A stretch of DNA of 64,000 bases from Ypsolopha sequella (taxonomy: Eukaryota > Arthropoda > Insecta > Lepidoptera > Ypsolophidae). This document shows positions 32,458 to 42,726 of the stretch, piece by piece. The stretch covers positions 11,463,701 to 11,527,700 of the forward strand of contig OW203985.1 in the NCBI GenBank assembly GCA_934047225.1, read 5' to 3'. The notes below the pieces were generated by a model. The model was not told the origin of the DNA, did not search any database, and saw only the letters and a program-made list of their open reading frames with translations. Positions within the stretch are counted from its first letter, which is position 1. Each line of letters starts with the position of its first letter. Both the position numbers and the translations under genes were made by a program.

Positions 32458-32570
32458 AGATTGATGGATGTGGAAGAGGCGAAAGAGGTGTGTCTGGATC
32501 GTATCAGGTATAAATATGTAGGCTCAGCCTACCCCTCTGGGAAACAGGCGTGAGTATACATATTATGTAT
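32458..32570 (+). mobile_element. LINE 3' end (SAYPSGK type)
   Basis: In frame the plus strand reads DVEEAKEVCLDRIRYKYVGS then AYPSGKQA and a stop. This DR..Y/W..VVSAYPSGK C-terminus belongs to a common insect LINE ORF. A TATG-like tail follows. Minus-strand copies are at 41,205-41,315 and 58,745-58,815. Confidence 0.65.
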
Positions 32571-32629
32571 GTATTGTTCAAGTTCCCTACAAACGCAAGC
32601 CCACCGAAGGTCAACATTTTATTTTGCGA

Positions 32630-32720
32630 AATTAGCAACAGTTTTTACTGACCCGTGATACTGATCACTTACCAAGCCTCTGGTATGAATTTGGCTGCAT
32701 AAATAAATGTCAACTTGTAT
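32630..32720. mobile_element. Partial copy of the 32,876-type palindromic MITE
   Basis: GATACTGATCACTTACCAAG and GGTATGAATTTGG match the right arm of the elements at 32,876-33,142 and 33,903-34,146. Only one arm is present. Confidence 0.55.
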
Positions 32721-32875
32721 TTTATAATATTATAATAAATAATTTTAATTATAATAAATAACGTAGGTGTCTTTTATTTTTTTATTTATGTGTCATTTTA
32801 GATTCAGATTAGGTTTTACAGTTATTTTCGGTTTCTGAATATTTACTGAATTTTCAGTTTTCTTATTTTTATTAT

Positions 32876-33142
32876 ACAAAGTGACTTTTTGATCATCTTC
32901 CAAATTTATACTGGTGGCTTGATAAGTGATCAGTATCATGGATTATTAACAATTTTTGTGAAATTCGTAAAATGAAATTTAGCCTCCCCGCAGTGATTCA
33001 CTCGGGACTGGAAGTGAATTTCCATGGGAAGCCGAAATTTAATTTTACGAATTTCACAAAAATTGTTATTGATCCAAGATACTGATCACTTATCAAGCCT
33101 CCAGTATGAATTTGGACGATGATCAAAAAGTCACCTTGTATA
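32876..33142. mobile_element. Palindromic MITE, about 267 bp
   Basis: Arms of about 105 bp: CAAAGTGACTTTTTGATCAT onward on the left is inverted at the right end (ATGATCAAAAAGTCACCTTG). Inner pairs include TGATAAGTGATCAGTATC/GATACTGATCACTTATCA and TTTTTGTGAAATTCGTAAAA. No coding. Confidence 0.8.
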
Positions 33143-33155
33143 GTAACATAATAAT

Positions 33156-33419
33156 CAACGTGTAATAGAAAGGTGTAACCATATTTGAAGAGCTTATTCA
33201 GTCAATGGTATAGAACAACTTTTACTATGGAGCCAACCCTGAAATCTCGAAATAATAATCTGCCCTTCCATACATTTCGGCCGAGCGGCATTGCATTTTT
33301 CTATTAGACAGAAAAATTTTTTTTTTCGAGATACAGGTTTTGTTTCATAGTAAAAGTTGTTCTATACCATTGACTGAATAAGCTCTTCAAATATGGTTAC
33401 ACCTTTCTGTTACACGTTG
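33156..33419. mobile_element. Palindromic MITE, about 264 bp
   Basis: CAACGTGTAATAGAAAGGTG onward (33,156) is inverted at the right end (CACCTTTCTGTTACACGTTG, to 33,419). Arms of about 85 bp with very few mismatches include GAACAACTTTTACTATG and its complement. Confidence 0.8.
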
Positions 33420-33420
33420 T

Positions 33421-33690
33421 AGAAAGAAAGAAAGAAAGAAACACATTTATTTCGGCAACAGACACTTACAATACAATACATACAATATTTATATTTACAT
33501 CTATTTTAATTAAAATTACATTAGAACTACCTATACGGTAGGCTATTGCTGAAAAAGGTAACTGACTCAGCGATGTGCTGAAGGTGTAATCCCTCAGCGC
33601 TGATTTTCAGTCAGTGCCTGCTGGTGACTCATGAGCGTACCAGGTGCAGAGCGGCGCTGTGCAGTGGGCAATAAATAAATAAATAATAGC
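33421..33690 (-). mobile_element. LINE 3' end with GAAA-type tail
   Basis: Starts with (AGAA)n and ACACATTTATTTC, the reverse complement of an AATAAATGTGT plus TTTC-repeat tail typical of insect LINE 3' ends. A GC-richer UTR with GACTCAGCGATGTGCTGAAG follows. It inserted directly against the MITE that ends at 33,419. Confidence 0.5.
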
Positions 33691-33902
33691 AGTAATAGCT
33701 ATATATTATATAATATATACCATGAAACTATAAAACTACATTTCTAAAAAATACATAATATATGTAATAAATATTACTTAAACTAATATGATGTGATATA
33801 AATGAAATATATAAGTATACATAAATAGTATAACTTAATTTACTTTAAAGTATTAAATAAAAACTGCAGAATAACTGAAGGTCTTTGATGCGATTTAAGT
33901 CA

Positions 33903-34146
33903 GTCAGACTCAGGTGAATTTTGAGTCATCGTCCAAATTGGCTTGGTAAATAATCAATGTCATGGATAAATATGTCTTTTTGTAACAAATCGTAAAATAA
34001 AATTTCCACTTACCATACTGATTCATTTCCTGGGAAGTCGGAATTACATTTTACGAATTCTACAAAAATTGGTATTTATTTATGATACTGATCACTTACC
34101 CAGCGACCGGTATGAATTTGGACGATGACTCAATATTCACCTTGTT
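33903..34146. mobile_element. Second copy of the 32,876-type palindromic MITE
   Basis: CAAATTGGCTTGG and GTCATGG on the left, TTTTACGAATTCTACAAAAA and TGATACTGATCACTTACC on the right, ending ATTCACCTTG. Same family as 32,876-33,142 but more diverged. Confidence 0.65.
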
Positions 34147-34246
34147 TATCAACGGCATTATGTGAACACTTGACAGTTTTTTTAACTGGGTTACATGGGT
34201 TATAAATTAACGTTATATTATTGCTGTATAGAAACGCAGAAAGATA

Positions 34247-35370
34247 AAATAAACTTTTAACAAAAAAATAGTAACCGACTTCAATAGTAACAGCAGTCAT
34301 TCACTAAAAAGTTTATAATAATTCTATAAAGACCGATGGTACCGAAGCAACACTTTTGCCGACTTCTTTCTTCCTGAAACATTATGTTATCTAGAAGTCG
34401 GCGTATTTCCTACGATATAGCAACATAAAAACCAATATAAGAACGCCGACTTCTAGATAACATAACGTTTCAGGAAGAAAGAAGTCGGCAAAGTGTTGCT
34501 TCGGTACCATCGGTCTTTATAGAATTATTATTAACTTTTTAGTGAATGACTGCTGTTACTATTGAAGTCGGTTACTATATTTTTGTTAAAAGTTCATTTT
34601 ATTTCACATTTTTTAGTGTTGCTGGGTTAAATTGTGAGGTATGGGTAGTTCTTGCAAACGTGTTGTCAATTTGAAACGTAGTTCAAGTGAGTATAAGTAG
34701 CTATGTTTGAGTAGCTTCTTCTATCAGCACCCTAACACAACATGATTTCTGCAATCTCGAGTTATGTGCTGTCATCCATTGAAGAGTTCTACGGTGATGA
34801 AGCCAAGATCGAAGGTTAGGTGGGTACATTGGCAATTTTCAAGCAATGCCCTGCAATTAGCAACCTAACACAAAGTGATTGCCGCAATCCAAAGTTATGT
34901 GCTGTCATCCGTTGAGGAGTTCTATAGTGATGAAGCCAGGATCGAAGGTCAGGTGGGTATTCTGATAATCTCCAAGTAATACCCTTGAATCAGCACCCTA
35001 ACGCAGTGATTGCCGCAATCTCGAGTTATGTGCTCTGATCCGTTGAGGAGTTCTATGGTGAATATGGTGATGAAGCCAGGATCGAAGGTCAGGTAGAAGA
35101 ATGTCAATTTTCAAGCAATACCTTGTAATCAGCACCCAGGTACAAATCGATTACCTCAATTTCGAGAGGTATACTGTCATTTTCTGAGGAGTTCCACTGC
35201 CTATCTCTGAAGACCTTTATCAGATCACGACCAAACCCTGGAAGTACATGCTTCCAAACGAAAAAATAATTATTCAAATCGGTTCAGAAATGACGGAGTT
35301 ATGGAGTAACAACGCCAAAAAAAAAAACGTACAGTCGAATTGAGAACCTCCTCCTTTTTTGAAGTCGGTT
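34247..35370. mobile_element. Palindrome-headed repeat element, copy 1
   Basis: Begins with a near-perfect palindrome (34,247-34,600; arms about 155-165 bp, 40-nt loop at 34,404-34,443) rich in the motif GAAGTCGG. After it come three to four direct repeats of about 115-130 bp, each with GTTATGTGCT, GAGGAGTTCTA and GATGAAGCC(A)AGAT-like segments. It closes with CCTCCTCCTTTTTTGAAGTC and GGTTAAAA, which inverts the opening TTTTAAC...ACCGACTTC. A second copy is at 51,653-52,665. No ORF; nonautonomous element of unknown class. Confidence 0.85.
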
Positions 35371-36178
35371 AAAAAGTTAATCTGGATTTCTTTCTGCATT
35401 TCTACACTGCAATTTTATAATGTTAATTTATATCTCCTTGCGATGGATAAATCGCCAAACAGAAATATATTTATAACATGGTGTACATGGGTTATATGGG
35501 TTTTATGTGATAACAAATAGGGCTCTTTTTCAAAAAGATGTTGGGAGGTTTACGACACAAAGTATGCGGTCATTATCTTACTCGTAGGTATAACACATTT
35601 ACTATAGTACAACAAAAGCTGCTTGTTTTTCCTACCAAGAACAAGTAGTAAAAACGTTTTAGAGGGTAGATAAACATTAAAAAAGACGCGGCCGTGCCTC
35701 GTCTTAAATTTATATGAGCGTTTTAAGATCTTTACTTTCTTAATAATGTATATAAAGTCTACAAAAGATGTTCATTTCTTTTCTATTTGGATGTTTTACA
35801 AACATTATACGAAAGTGTATCGATGTATTTTGGATAATTAATCCGTTCGAGCATTTTAGAGGGTAAACTGATTATTTTAACATCCAATCGTTTTGACTGG
35901 ATTCCGTCTAGAAGCAAAACCTCATAACTGGAGATTTAATATTTTTAAAAATTTATATTTGATAGGTGTAGTCACTTAACTCAGCCAAGTAAATAACGTA
36001 GGCTTGCTTGTTAAAGAGAAGTCTTTTCATGATAATACAAAAACATATTTTGGCTTGCTATGCCCATTGAACCAAATGGTTTGGGCTTACTTAACAAGCT
36101 TCGGGGCACAAATTAATTTTTAAAGCCAAATTATTACTGGATACTTTGCAAGTCATCGAAAATAGGACTCATATTTTT
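35371..36178. other. AT-rich noncoding interval
   Basis: No supported feature. GGATAAATCGCCAA at about 35,445 resembles the ends of the foldback element at 7,074. Confidence 0.45.
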
Positions 36179-36960
36179 AGGGTTCCGTACCTAAAAGGTA
36201 CAAAAAGAACCTTTATGGTGAGACTCCGTTGTCCGTCCATCCATCCGTCCGTCCGTCCGTATGTCACAGCCTCATAACGTTACCACCGTTAAAGATAAAG
36301 CGTATATATCAAGATGTAAAAAAATATGAAAAATTTGAATTGTTCAAAATATTTCCAAAAAAAAAAAGTGAGAAATATAAAAAATATTATCCGAAAACTA
36401 CAACTTGGGTATTAAATTGCAGATATTAAAAAGTTGATTATAAAAATATGTACTTTTACTAGAAATCTTAAGAAAAAACACAAAAATATGTATGGGGACA
36501 TATCCCGAAATTAGTCAACCGAAAAATATGAAAAAAATGTCGATCATAGACCATAATTGGCCAATTACAGGAAAACTATAGAGATTAAAAAAAAATTGAG
36601 CACAGATGAAAAATATAAAAAGTTGTAAATTTTTTTTTTCTAAAATACAATATTAGGTATCAAATTGTAGGTATTACAAAGCTGATTGTAAAAATATATA
36701 GTTTGGCTATATTTAATTGCATCTTTTTCAATAAATCTTTGAAAAACAATAAAAAATTGTATGTTCCCTCCTTATCTCCAAAACTGGTGGACCAAAAAAT
36801 ATGAAACAAAATCATGGTAATGTGTGTTTACGTAAAGATTACAGGAAAAATAAAGCGGTTGAGAAATTCACGATAAAAAATGACAAAATTAAATTTATCA
36901 TCCACAATATGGAACCCTAGGTAAGCTAGTCTGACTCGCAATTGGCCGGTTTTTTTTTTA
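36179..36960 (+). mobile_element. Interspersed repeat with GGTTCCGTACC and TTGGCCGG ends
   Basis: Starts AGGGTTCCGTACC followed by a GTCCGTCC run (36,230-36,260) and ends with GGAACCCTAGG, AGTCTGACTCGCAATTGGCC and a T run. A minus-strand copy at 57,557-58,232 has the same two landmarks in reverse order. The ends match a repeat type common in lepidopteran genomes; I cannot assign its class. Short open frames in it are not credible. Confidence 0.6.
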
Positions 36961-37507
36961 AAATTGACTTGAACTAATGGTAGCTTCTCATACTGATTTT
37001 TTTGACATTGCGGTTCAGATTGGCCAGTACCGCACCTGATGGAAAACGTAAATGAAATGAAGCGGGAAAGTCGTTTGTATTTCATGTTTCACAATATTTT
37101 TTACCATCTACAATGTAACGTATTAATTCCCTATATTTAATTGTTTCCTGTTTGTTTCCTTGATGATGCCATGAGGCGAAACCGGTTGGAGTTATAAATA
37201 AACTGATATTGTAAAAGAGTACAAGTGTTTTTATCAAAATGATGAATTTTCAGTCTTTAAATTTAATATCAGGTAAGGTTTTTTTTTCGTTTATATATTT
37301 TTTCTTTGTTTTAGGTTCTTTAAGTTATAGTTTTAATGTTATTAAAGTTTTATTTTTAGACTAATCGTGTAAAGAACTGTGACGTCACTTCAAGTGCGAA
37401 CGTATCCTTAGATTAGACAATCGGAATTCGATAGTTGATATATTTTTTTGATGGTTGGTACAAAATGTAGGCGCCTTCGATCTATTATTTTAGCAATACC
37501 GAAGGAG
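36961..37507. other. Noncoding interval
   Basis: AT-rich. A segment at 37,160-37,200 (GATGATGCCATGAGGCGAAA then CCGGTTGG) looks like a fragment of a dispersed repeat. Confidence 0.4.
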
Positions 37508-37681
37508 GCCGACCACCGACCATAACGCGTTCTGTGTTGTGTTGCAGACAATCAGAAGGCGCGGTCTCCTTGACCGCCGCGGTCTCTGTGTGTGTAAGGG
37601 ACCGACCACACAGAGCGCGTTCTGCATTCCAAGCAATCAAAACGCGCGTTCTCCTTGACCGCCGCAGTCTATATGTGTAAA
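37508..37681. repeat. Two-copy direct repeat, about 86 bp
   Basis: Units share GCGTTCTG, CAATCA, TCTCCTTGACCGCCGC and TGTGTAA (37,548-37,597 versus 37,634-37,681). GC-rich compared with the surroundings. Confidence 0.6.
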
Positions 37682-37893
37682 GATTCAAACCATCGCATAG
37701 ATTGCAGTAAACGCAGAACGCTGAACGTGATACGTAGAACGCAGAACGTGATACATAAAGCACGTGTGACAAAGTGCCCCATAGAATTAACAGGGTTAAA
37801 AATTATGATCACACAAAAAAAAAACTAGAGATGTGCACTTTCTGTCCTAGCTGGTGACAGAGGGTACGCTGCGCTGGCGCGGCTCGGCGTCAC

Positions 37894-37900
37894 TATATAA
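37894..37900 (+). promoter_or_regulatory. TATA box of a candidate transcription unit
   Basis: TATATAA sits in a GC-rich context (CGGCGTCACTATATAAACCC). About 48 bp later comes a splice donor-like CAC/GTGAGTAC at 37,948. This is a standard core-promoter geometry. Confidence 0.45.
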
Positions 37901-38409
37901 ACCCCGGATGAGCCCACGCACCTCGCATTTGGGCGACATCACGGCACGTGAGTACTTTCTTTTATTTACGTGATTCCTCCGCATGACTTATGACTCAAGT
38001 TGAATCGCCGCCATTTTGTTGTGACCGCGTGGCGATTAAGAAGTTTCCTGAAGATTTTCTTTGTCAATCTAATGGCCCCAGATCCTTTAAAGATATTACA
38101 AAACCCATGAAAGGGATATTAGAAACCATGTCTGATATGTTTTTTTTCAAAACTAGGAGTCGACCTCGTGTTTTAACCAGATATATCCAGTATCGTAATG
38201 CTGTTTCCTTTGTTTCAGTGAGCCGGGGGGTGCCGTGACATTTACTTTTCGCGGCCTGCCGCTGTGTGGTGAGTACAAACTAGATAATAATTATCTTACT
38301 GACCATGTCCTTACTGCTTTATTGAAGGAGGTGAATTTTAGAATCCATCCATTGTTGAAAATGTTAAAAGACAAACCTAATTTGCGATGAAATAACACTC
38401 CCCCTTCTC

Positions 38410-38500
38410 ATCCATCCATCGATCAGCCTGTATTCGTCTACTGCTAGACATAGGCATTTTCAAGATTTTGGAAATTTTGGCGGTCCGCCGTCATCCTCGT
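38410..38500 (-). mobile_element. RTE-type 3' end fragment
   Basis: CATCCATCCATCGATCAGCC followed by GTCTACTGCTAGACATAGGC matches the tail region of the blocks at 3,166 and 13,629. It lies between exon-like blocks 2 and 3 of the candidate transcript. Confidence 0.65.
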
Positions 38501-39194
38501 CCATCAAAGTCACTCCTCTAGAACCGTGCCGGGACTTCTAACCGCAACGTCTTCAGGTCGTCGGTCCTGCAGGCAAGAGGTCTGCCTACGCTTTACGCCT
38601 ACGTCATAGCTTTGCTGTTCGTGGTCTCTACTAGAACGCCTTCCTACTGCTATTAAATGTAGGTACATTTCGTTTGTTATATCACACCCTTAATAATAGT
38701 TGATCAAATTTTGCAGGCAGGCAGAAGATTCTGCCAACGGCAGCAGGCCGCGGCGCGCCCCATGCCCGCGCTCGCGGCTTCAACCGACGTCACCTGCAAG
38801 TCGCAACGCAGCGACGCGACGTTGATTGACGTCGCCCAGCGCCACTCGGGCCGACGCAGCTGCCGCCGCTCAACCACCGCTCAACCACCGCTCAGGTTGA
38901 GCGGCCCGCAGCGGTTGCGCCAAATTCAAGTTACAATACACTGACAGTAAGTTATACATATAGTCATATAAACACCATTTCGCTTGAATAATCTTCTCAT
39001 TACCAAAACATCAGAGAAAACTGGGTGTAGCTAGGTAGTGTATGGTTATTTTTCATCGGTTTTTGCGTGCTTGTGACTTATTTGAACAGTCAAAATCAAA
39101 TTCAAAGTCAAATTGGTACAGACCAATATTTTAGTCTTCTAATTAATCCTAGTTTCACGATTGACTTAATTGTGGTACAACCTTATACGTCTAA

Positions 39195-39520
39195 AATATC
39201 CTAACCGGTCGGCCTCAGCTTCAGGCTTCGAGAGGCGCGCCAAACGGTTCTTCTTGCGACCGTGCCGGCGGCGGAGAGAACAAATGTATGAAGTTGTGTA
39301 GCGCCGGCCGGTCATGTGCGCTCGATCACTGGCCGGAGCCGCGCCAGTGATCGAGCGCACAGGACGAACCTATTGCCGAGCGCTTTGAGCGAGCGAGCGC
39401 GCTATAGATCCGATGCGGTCAAAGGCGCCGACGGGTGTCGTGGCAGGGCAAAGCCCGTCGCAAAAACCGCCTGGAAGCGCAGCAAGAAGCGCCGCCAGAA
39501 GCCTGAAGCTGTGGCCCTGG
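39195..39520. repeat. GC-rich inverted duplication
   Basis: TGTGCGCTCGATCACTGGC (39,315-39,333) is inverted as GCCAGTGATCGAGCGCACA (39,343-39,361). Further out, the minus strand at 39,205-39,260 and the plus strand at 39,445-39,515 both encode a Lys/Arg-rich stretch ending KPEA (KKNRLARLSKPEAEA and KRSKKRRQKPEAVA). An old inverted duplication of a short basic-peptide coding segment is likely; the source gene is not recognised. Confidence 0.55.
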
Positions 39521-39654
39521 CGTAAGGGCGTAAGTGTATGAAGCGTGAACGAAAATTATATTTCTGGGAACAACGTTCCACTGAACTGTCTTATAATGTA
39601 TTTAATATCGTTTTTTTTTTTTGTTACAGATTTACCGACACCGCAAAAAGGGGA

Positions 39655-39690
39655 TCTAAAAAGGCCGACCTGCCGAAATTAAGATTCACT
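39655..39690. mobile_element. Half-copy of the 32,316-type MITE
   Basis: GGGGATCTAAAAAGGCCGAC matches the left terminus at 32,317. No right terminus was found nearby. Confidence 0.55.
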
Positions 39691-39928
39691 TTACCTTTTA
39701 TTTAATTTAAAGCTTTTGAAGCTCTTAGTAGGCCCTTAAAAATAGGCTTTGTTTTTGTGTTTTTTTTTTACTTTGAAGCTCGTAGCAGGCGACGACTTAT
39801 TTTTTTTATACTATAGGCAGACCTTTACTTTGTTATTATATACTTACAGATAATTTTTGCTGCAAATAAACTTTCCTTTTTCCGATTATAGCTTTTTATT
39901 GTCAGTGGCGAGACAATAGTTCGCCCGT

Positions 39929-40449
39929 ACAGACAGTACTCTACACAGACAGTACTCTGCCCGTAGACAGTACTCGACACATACAGACGGTACTTGGCCC
40001 GTACAGACAGTACTTGGCCCGTACAGACAGTACTCGACACATACAGACAGTACTTGGCCCGTACAGACAGTACTCGACACATTCAGACAGTACTTGACCC
40101 GTACATACAGTACTCGACACATTCAGACAGTACTTGGCCCGTACAGACAGTACTCGACACATTCAGACAGTACTTGACCCGTACATACAGTACTCGACAC
40201 ATTCAGACAGTACTTGACCCGTACATACAGTACTCGACACATTCAGACAGTACTTGGTCCGTACATACAGTACTCGACACATACAGACGGTACTTCCCGT
40301 ACAGACAGTAGTCTACACATTCAGACGGTACTTCCCGTACAGACAGTAGTCTACACATTCAGACAGTACTTGACCCGTACATACAGTACTCGACACATTC
40401 AGACAGTACTTGACCCGTACATACAGTACTCGACACATACAGACAGTAC
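39929..40449. repeat. 20/40-bp minisatellite, copy 2
   Basis: Same alternating ACAGTACTTG... and ACAGTACTCG... half-units as at 985-1539, about 13 of the 40-bp units, including 38-bp CTTCCCGTAC variants and a local duplication of ACAGTAGTCTACACATTCAG. Open frames are repeat artefacts. Confidence 0.95.
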
Positions 40450-40610
40450 CAAAGAGTATAGTAAGTGTCCTATACAGGAAAAGAGAGCCATCTCGCGTGA
40501 GAAAATGGGAACATAATGATCAGTAGCGCCATCAGGATGTGGTCTGGTCGAACTAATTCTGCTATACATACCTATATAATACACTATATGTAGGTATACT
40601 GGGTGTTGCC

Positions 40611-40817
40611 GTGCTCAGAAAATTAAACCACATGTTCTACTGATTATACTGAACTACTTCCCTACAAAAACGAAAAAAAAAAAACACTTCCCCATAGAAA
40701 ATACGTATTATGAATTTATTTAGGGAACTGAATTATTTTTCGCATTATGTCAAGTTTTTCTGTGAGAGTAGTAGTTCAGTATACTCAGTAGAGCATGTGG
40801 TTTAATTTTCTGAGCAT
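40611..40817. mobile_element. 207-bp MITE
   Basis: CTCAGAAAATTAAACCACAT onward at the left is inverted at the right end (ATGTGGTTTAATTTTCTGAG, to about 40,814). Inner arms TATACTGAACTACT/AGTAGTTCAGTATA also pair. Confidence 0.75.
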
Positions 40818-41204
40818 GTCATTTAAACACCAAATGTCGCTTTAAGATTCTGACTTATTTTGCAAATTTTAATTATGGGGTAGTACAGAAGCGATCACAT
40901 CATGCTATGCACATTGAACATTGTACCATTTTATATCCTTCACTATAGGGGCTAATGTAGTACTGAAAGTGTAGCTTGACGTGATCTCCACTGTAACGGA
41001 AATATTTCCAATGTTGAAATACTTAGCTCGAGCGTTATTTTAATAAGTCAATGTTGGAAACATTTTGTTTTTCCAAAGCAATGTAGTAAAACATGATATA
41101 CATAGTTAGATATTTTATTTATCGTTACCTTTTACAATACGAAATATATAAATTAATACGAAATAAATCAATAATAAATACGAAAATAATCAATAAAAAT
41201 TTAC
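40818..41204. other. Noncoding interval
   Basis: AT-rich; nothing supported. Confidence 0.45.
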
Positions 41205-41315
41205 ATACGTATATTCACATCTGTCTCCCAGAGGGGTAGGCAGAGACTACATATTTCTATATGATACGATCCTGAAACACCTCTTTCGTCTCTTTCACAT
41301 CCATCAATCTAGTCA
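41205..41315 (-). mobile_element. LINE 3' end (SAYPSGK type), minus copy
   Basis: Reverse complement of the 32,458 family: CCCAGAGGGGTAGGCAGAGA, ATACGATCCTGA and CACCTCTTTCGTCTCTTTCA match it in reverse. Diverged. Confidence 0.6.
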
Positions 41316-41336
41316 TACAAGCTCACCAATATTTGT

Positions 41337-41862
41337 ATGCCAGGTGCATTTTTCATACAAATTGTAGAGCGTTTGCTCAAAATGGAATATCAATTAAATA
41401 CTACAATTGTTCTGCTGATAACAAATAGTACAGGTATCACACAAAGTGACCTTATAAAATATCTCGAGCTAATGTTACGAGTTAGTGTTAAAAAAATCAT
41501 TCGTCCCTTATTCAGAATCTCTTACAGTGTCACAATAAACTAATATATATAATTTCAATATGTGCGCACAACTTATCAGCTGGTCACGTGACAAAGTGCA
41601 CTACGTAGATACCAATATATACATTCGTGATATATTTTTGACAGAAGGTACTTTGTACCTTGCAAATTATTATAAACAACAATTAGCTACTAAGTTAGCA
41701 TGCATTTTAGAATGTAGTGAATCTGTTACAAAGAGTGTAACAGAAAATTTTCCAATACCGGTTATAATTGATGGTATTTGTAATGTTAATTATTTTCATA
41801 ATTTTGTCCCTATTGACACGGTTAGTACAAGTACTAACAAAATTGTAAAAAAATATTTTTAG
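41337..41862 (+). other. Two short uncharacterised open frames
   Basis: Frames at 41,337-41,543 (68 codons) and 41,560-41,862 (100 codons) lie just upstream of the LINE endonuclease fragment, on the same strand. Neither contains a motif I recognise. Position suggests upstream remnants of the same element, but this is an inference; they may be chance frames. Confidence 0.2.
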
Positions 41863-41886
41863 AATTGAAGACAATGGGAGAGCCGC

Positions 41887-42305
41887 CTGAAGCTGGTACA
41901 TCAAAACATACAAGGCGGCTTTCTCAGCAAAATACTTTCAATCGAGTTGTTCTTATAGGAATCAAAAACAGATATTTTGTGTGTAACCGAACATCATCTT
42001 CATAAACATAATATGCAGTTTAATGTTCATAATTTTAGTGTTCTTAGTTGCTACAATAGATTAAAAATACAAAAAGGTGGCTCCATGATTCTTGTAAAAA
42101 ATAGTATAAAAGCAAAGGAAAAAAGACATTGTAAAACATTCTGTAGAACATCAACTAGAATTAGCTTGCATATAAATGAGTACATATATTATTATATATA
42201 TATATACCGACCCTCAGGACAAGATTACAACATTTCTGAAAAAGCAATGGAAAAGGTTTTAAAATTATTATTTGATACCAAGAAAAAAGTTATTATATGT
42301 GGATA
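41887..42305 (+). pseudogene. LINE endonuclease-domain fragment
   Basis: The frame starting LKLVHQNIQGGFLSKI resembles the N-terminal endonuclease (EEP family) of CR1/Jockey-like LINE ORF2: the HQNIQG motif, a TAG at 41,956-41,958, DILCVTEHHL (the ExH motif region), GGSMILVKNS, YIYRPSG and KKVIICG. Similarity breaks at about 42,300, exactly where the opposite-strand RT fragment ends. The endonuclease nicks target DNA during LINE insertion; this copy is dead. Confidence 0.7.
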
Positions 42306-42726
42306 TTATACTGTTTAAACTTATTCTCTGACAAAGTAAGGACCTCTTTTGGAAGTTTATTGTTAAATCTTATACCATGTCCTACGAAAGAGGTACTCAC
42401 TTTGGCGAGTCTGATTTTTGGAAAAGCCAGTTTATACTTATTTCTGGTTTCCTTACAATGTTGCTCACCAAGCCTTGGGAGAGACTCAACATTTTTTCTG
42501 ACATATCTAAGGACTTGGTAAATATATTCACAAGGAACCGTTAATATATTAATTTCTTTGAATTTTTCTCTTAATGAATCCCGGTGCTTCATATTATAAA
42601 TAGCCCGAATTGCTCTCTTCTGCAAAATAAAGACTGCGTCTGTATCCGCGCCTCTACCCCATAACGGCATGCCGTATGACATAATGCTGTGAAAGTAACT
42701 AAAATAGACTAGTCTAGCAGTATCTA
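42297..42726 (-). pseudogene. LINE RT C-terminal fragment, part 2
   Basis: Minus frame DTARLVYFSYFHSIMSYGMP, LWGRG, FILQKRAIRAIYNM, GIRFNNKLPKEV up to 42,297. This is the C-terminal thumb-like region of a CR1/Jockey-type LINE polyprotein. Removing BEL/Pao element 2 and one 5-bp target duplication makes it continuous in frame with the segment at 47,818-48,436 (..RQITDVD then TARLVYF). Confidence 0.85.
42722..42726. repeat. Target site duplication, left (ATCTA)
   Basis: ATCTA here equals ATCTA at 47,818-47,822, immediately outside the two LTRs. Five bases is the usual duplication for BEL/Pao and other LTR elements. Confidence 0.95.

Larger units (their letters stand above)
37925..39530 (+). 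ncRNA. Candidate spliced transcript of unknown function
   Basis: Downstream of the TATA box at 37,894, exon-like blocks with matching splice signals are: about 37,925-37,947 (donor GTGAGTAC), 38,219-38,268 (TTTGTTTCAG acceptor, donor GTGAGTAC), 38,717-38,946 (TTTTGCAG acceptor, donor GTAAGT) and perhaps a GC-rich block to about 39,528. The third block is open for about 77 codons, basic and Arg/Ser-rich, ending before the donor, without recognisable domains. It may be a noncoding RNA, a small-protein gene or part of a retroelement. Exon pairing is inferred from signals only. Confidence 0.3.

Noticed and set aside
36229..36429. 66-codon frame starting in the GTCCGTCC run
   Set aside because: Lies in an interspersed repeat whose other copy (57.6-58.2 kb) does not keep it open.
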